From: an archaeon
GTDB lineage: Archaea; Hydrothermarchaeota; Hydrothermarchaeia; Hydrothermarchaeales; Hydrothermarchaeaceae
NCBI GenBank assembly: GCA_018830205.1
Contig: JAHJSX010000134.1
Location: forward strand, 1-5,115
Reading direction: 5' to 3'
Length of the DNA stretch: 5,115 nucleotides
In this document: positions 3,987-5,115 of the stretch, in pieces
Position numbering within the stretch: position 1 is the stretch's first letter
How the letters are laid out: the number at the start of each line of letters is the position of its first letter
Position numbers and translations under genes: made by a program
Notes under the pieces: generated by a model
Told to the model about the DNA's origin: nothing
The model's database searches: none
Seen by the model: the letters and a program-made list of their open reading frames with translations, nothing else

Positions 3987-5115
3987 CTTTTCAAGCCGTA
4001 CAAAGTCGCAGGCAGCATTGCAAACAAAAGCACTGCGGTTGGCCCACAAATTCCTCCTTTTGGCGCGGGAGTTGTTGCAGGTGCAGTCGGCGCAGGCGTT
4101 TCCACAACCTTCACAAGAGAGTGAATGCCTTCTGTGTATGATGCGGCCCATGCCTGGTCCCGGTCTTCGTGGCAGCCAAGACATGCAAAGTCAAGCGTCA
4201 GGTAGCCATTTGCGGCCTTGCCGTCTTCTGTGAACATCTTTGCATCGGCGCTCGTGTCAATCCTGAAGATATGCGTTTTCACATCACCCACGAATTCAGC
4301 GACCTTTATTGCAGATTTCGTTACCTTGGGCATATGGCAGTCGTTGCACAAAACACCGGCTTTTCCCATCGTGCTTGTTGCGAGTGCATCGGCATTTTCA
4401 GCGTGGCATTCTTCGCATTCCTTGATTATGCCCGGCTTGCCTTCGGTGTTCGTTGCTCCGTTGTGAACCGCCTTGTGCGGGTCGTGGCAGGTATCACAGG
4501 TCAAAGAACTCATGCCACCGTTTTCGATTTCCTGGTACTGCTCATGGTGCTGTATGAATCCGCCGCTTGCAGGAATCTTTGAAGTATCTCCTCTAATGTG
4601 GCACAGTCCGCAGAGCTCAGATGTCTTGTCAACTACGATTGCAACTTCTTTTCCGCCGCCCTGTGCAACATGCTCGCTTCCAGGACCATGGCATGCCTCA
4701 CACCCTACGCCTCTTTCTTCCCAGGTTCCCTCAATTCCTTCCAAATCGTCCTGATGGGTCCCTTCCGCATAGGCAGCTCCGGTGTTGTGGCACTTCTGGC
4801 AGTTGTATACTAATTTATCCTCGCCTGCGTGGTAGGCGCTCCAGGAGCCATCCTGCCAGTTGTACTGGTTAGCCTCAAGTGGCGTGCCGTCCTTTTTCTT
4901 CGTAATAATATAGCCATCCAGGCCTATGTATCTAGACTTCCAGCCCCAGCCGCCGATTACGTATTGTATATCGTCCCAGGTATAGCCTTCCGGCACCGGC
5001 ATGTCTGGCCGAATCGCTTTCGCTTCATCAGGTGTCATAAGCTTGTATGGATGTCCCGAATTTGACCAGTCTTCATATTTTTCTGCGTGGCACGTCTGAC
5101 ATGCTTCGGAACCAA
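3977..5115 (-). CDS. Multiheme c-type cytochrome, at least 8 hemes, CGP-type C-terminal anchor (5'-truncated)
   Basis: An extracytoplasmic electron-transfer protein. The frame is open to the window edge and gives 378 visible residues; the start and signal peptide lie beyond base 5115. Eight CxxCH heme-binding motifs are visible, numbered from the first complete codon (5111-5113): Cys5 CQTCH, 105 CQKCH, 138 CEACH, 168 CGLCH, 206 CDTCH, 233 CEECH, 256 CNDCH and 311 CLGCH. The ATG at 5036-5038 is not the start, because CQTCH lies upstream of it. Heme 1 is followed by YEDWSNSGHPY, and a GGWGWKSRYIG region leads into hemes 2-3 with GVGCEACHGPGSEH, a layout typical of cytochrome c554-like multiheme proteins. 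Ten histidines lie outside the motifs, enough for bis-His ligation. The C-terminus has a Pro/Thr/Ala linker (about 340-352), GGICGP, a hydrophobic segment and a final RRR, which resembles the CGP-CTERM sorting signal. The substrate or partner is unknown; no oxidoreductase catalytic motif is evident. Confidence 0.92.
   Translation of the reverse strand, partial: GSEACQTCHAEKYEDWSNSGHPYKLMTPDEAKAIRPDMPVPEGYTWDDIQYVIGGWGWKSRYIGLDGYIITKKKDGTPLEANQYNWQDGSWSAYHAGEDKLVYNCQKCHNTGAAYAEGTHQDDLEGIEGTWEERGVGCEACHGPGSEHVAQGGGKEVAIVVDKTSELCGLCHIRGDTSKIPASGGFIQHHEQYQEIENGGMSSLTCDTCHDPHKAVHNGATNTEGKPGIIKECEECHAENADALATSTMGKAGVLCNDCHMPKVTKSAIKVAEFVGDVKTHIFRIDTSADAKMFTEDGKAANGYLTLDFACLGCHEDRDQAWAASYTEGIHSLVKVVETPAPTAPATTPAPKGGICGPTAVLLFAMLPATLYGLKRRR

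Noticed and set aside
3927..4184. Minus-strand open frame with a hydrophobic Phe/Leu-rich end
   Set aside because: It is an alternative frame of the cytochrome 3' end, and its apparent membrane tail is only the translation of the T-tract terminator.
4169..4582. 137-codon open frame on the plus strand
   Set aside because: It is antisense to the heme-rich part of the cytochrome gene; its length reflects the skewed CxxCH codons.
5036..5038. ATG as the start of the cytochrome gene
   Set aside because: The frame continues upstream without a stop and contains a CQTCH heme motif at 5087-5101 plus conserved YEDW..SGHPY, so the gene begins beyond the window.
1..5115. CRISPR arrays, tRNA or rRNA genes, insertion sequences
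   Set aside because: I saw no spaced direct repeats, transposase-like frame or tRNA-like cloverleaf. The gaps between genes are all under 90 bases and are explained by promoters and terminators.

Overview
The window comes from an archaeon, most probably an anaerobic euryarchaeote. It encodes a one-domain archaeal histone, an archaeal-type HdrC/HdrB pair and a multiheme c-type cytochrome with a C-terminal archaeal anchor resembling CGP-CTERM. TATA-like boxes and T-rich terminators sit at the gene boundaries. A histone, HdrCB and a surface-type multiheme cytochrome together suggest an anaerobe with thiol/ferredoxin-linked redox metabolism and respiratory or extracellular electron transfer, for example ANME-like, Archaeoglobi-like or relatives. 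I cannot fix the lineage from this sequence.

Layout. On the + strand, bases 1-950 hold the C-terminal two thirds of a class I dihydroorotase (pyrC, cut by the left edge). An ATGA overlap links it to a 49-codon DUF4177-like gene that is easy to miss. All other genes are on the - strand, read from right to left: a multiheme cytochrome c (cut by the right edge, at least 8 CxxCH sites), a class I/II aminotransferase, hdrC, hdrB (GTG start, overlapping hdrC by 4 bases) and a histone. The histone gene runs tail-to-tail into the DUF4177-like gene, and their stop codons overlap by 8 bp.

Regulation. The cytochrome ends in a hairpin plus T-tracts and looks like a separate transcript. The aminotransferase and hdrC each have a TATA-like box about 28 bases before the ATG and no good Shine-Dalgarno site, so they may be leaderless. 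By contrast, the downstream operon genes (DUF4177-like, hdrB) and the histone have strong Shine-Dalgarno sites. The histone has its own AT-rich promoter in the 69-base gap after hdrB.

How the genes fit together. HdrCB is a cytoplasmic iron-sulfur module for disulfide/thiol redox chemistry, and no hdrA lies in the window. The cytochrome is extracytoplasmic. Co-location alone does not show that they share an electron pathway. Dihydroorotase (pyrimidine synthesis), the aminotransferase and the histone are housekeeping functions. I found no mobile element, CRISPR array, tRNA or rRNA, and nothing that clearly makes up an undescribed system. The points most worth checking are the CGP-type anchor on the octaheme cytochrome, the coupled DUF4177-like gene overlapping the histone gene, and the histone's unusual loop.
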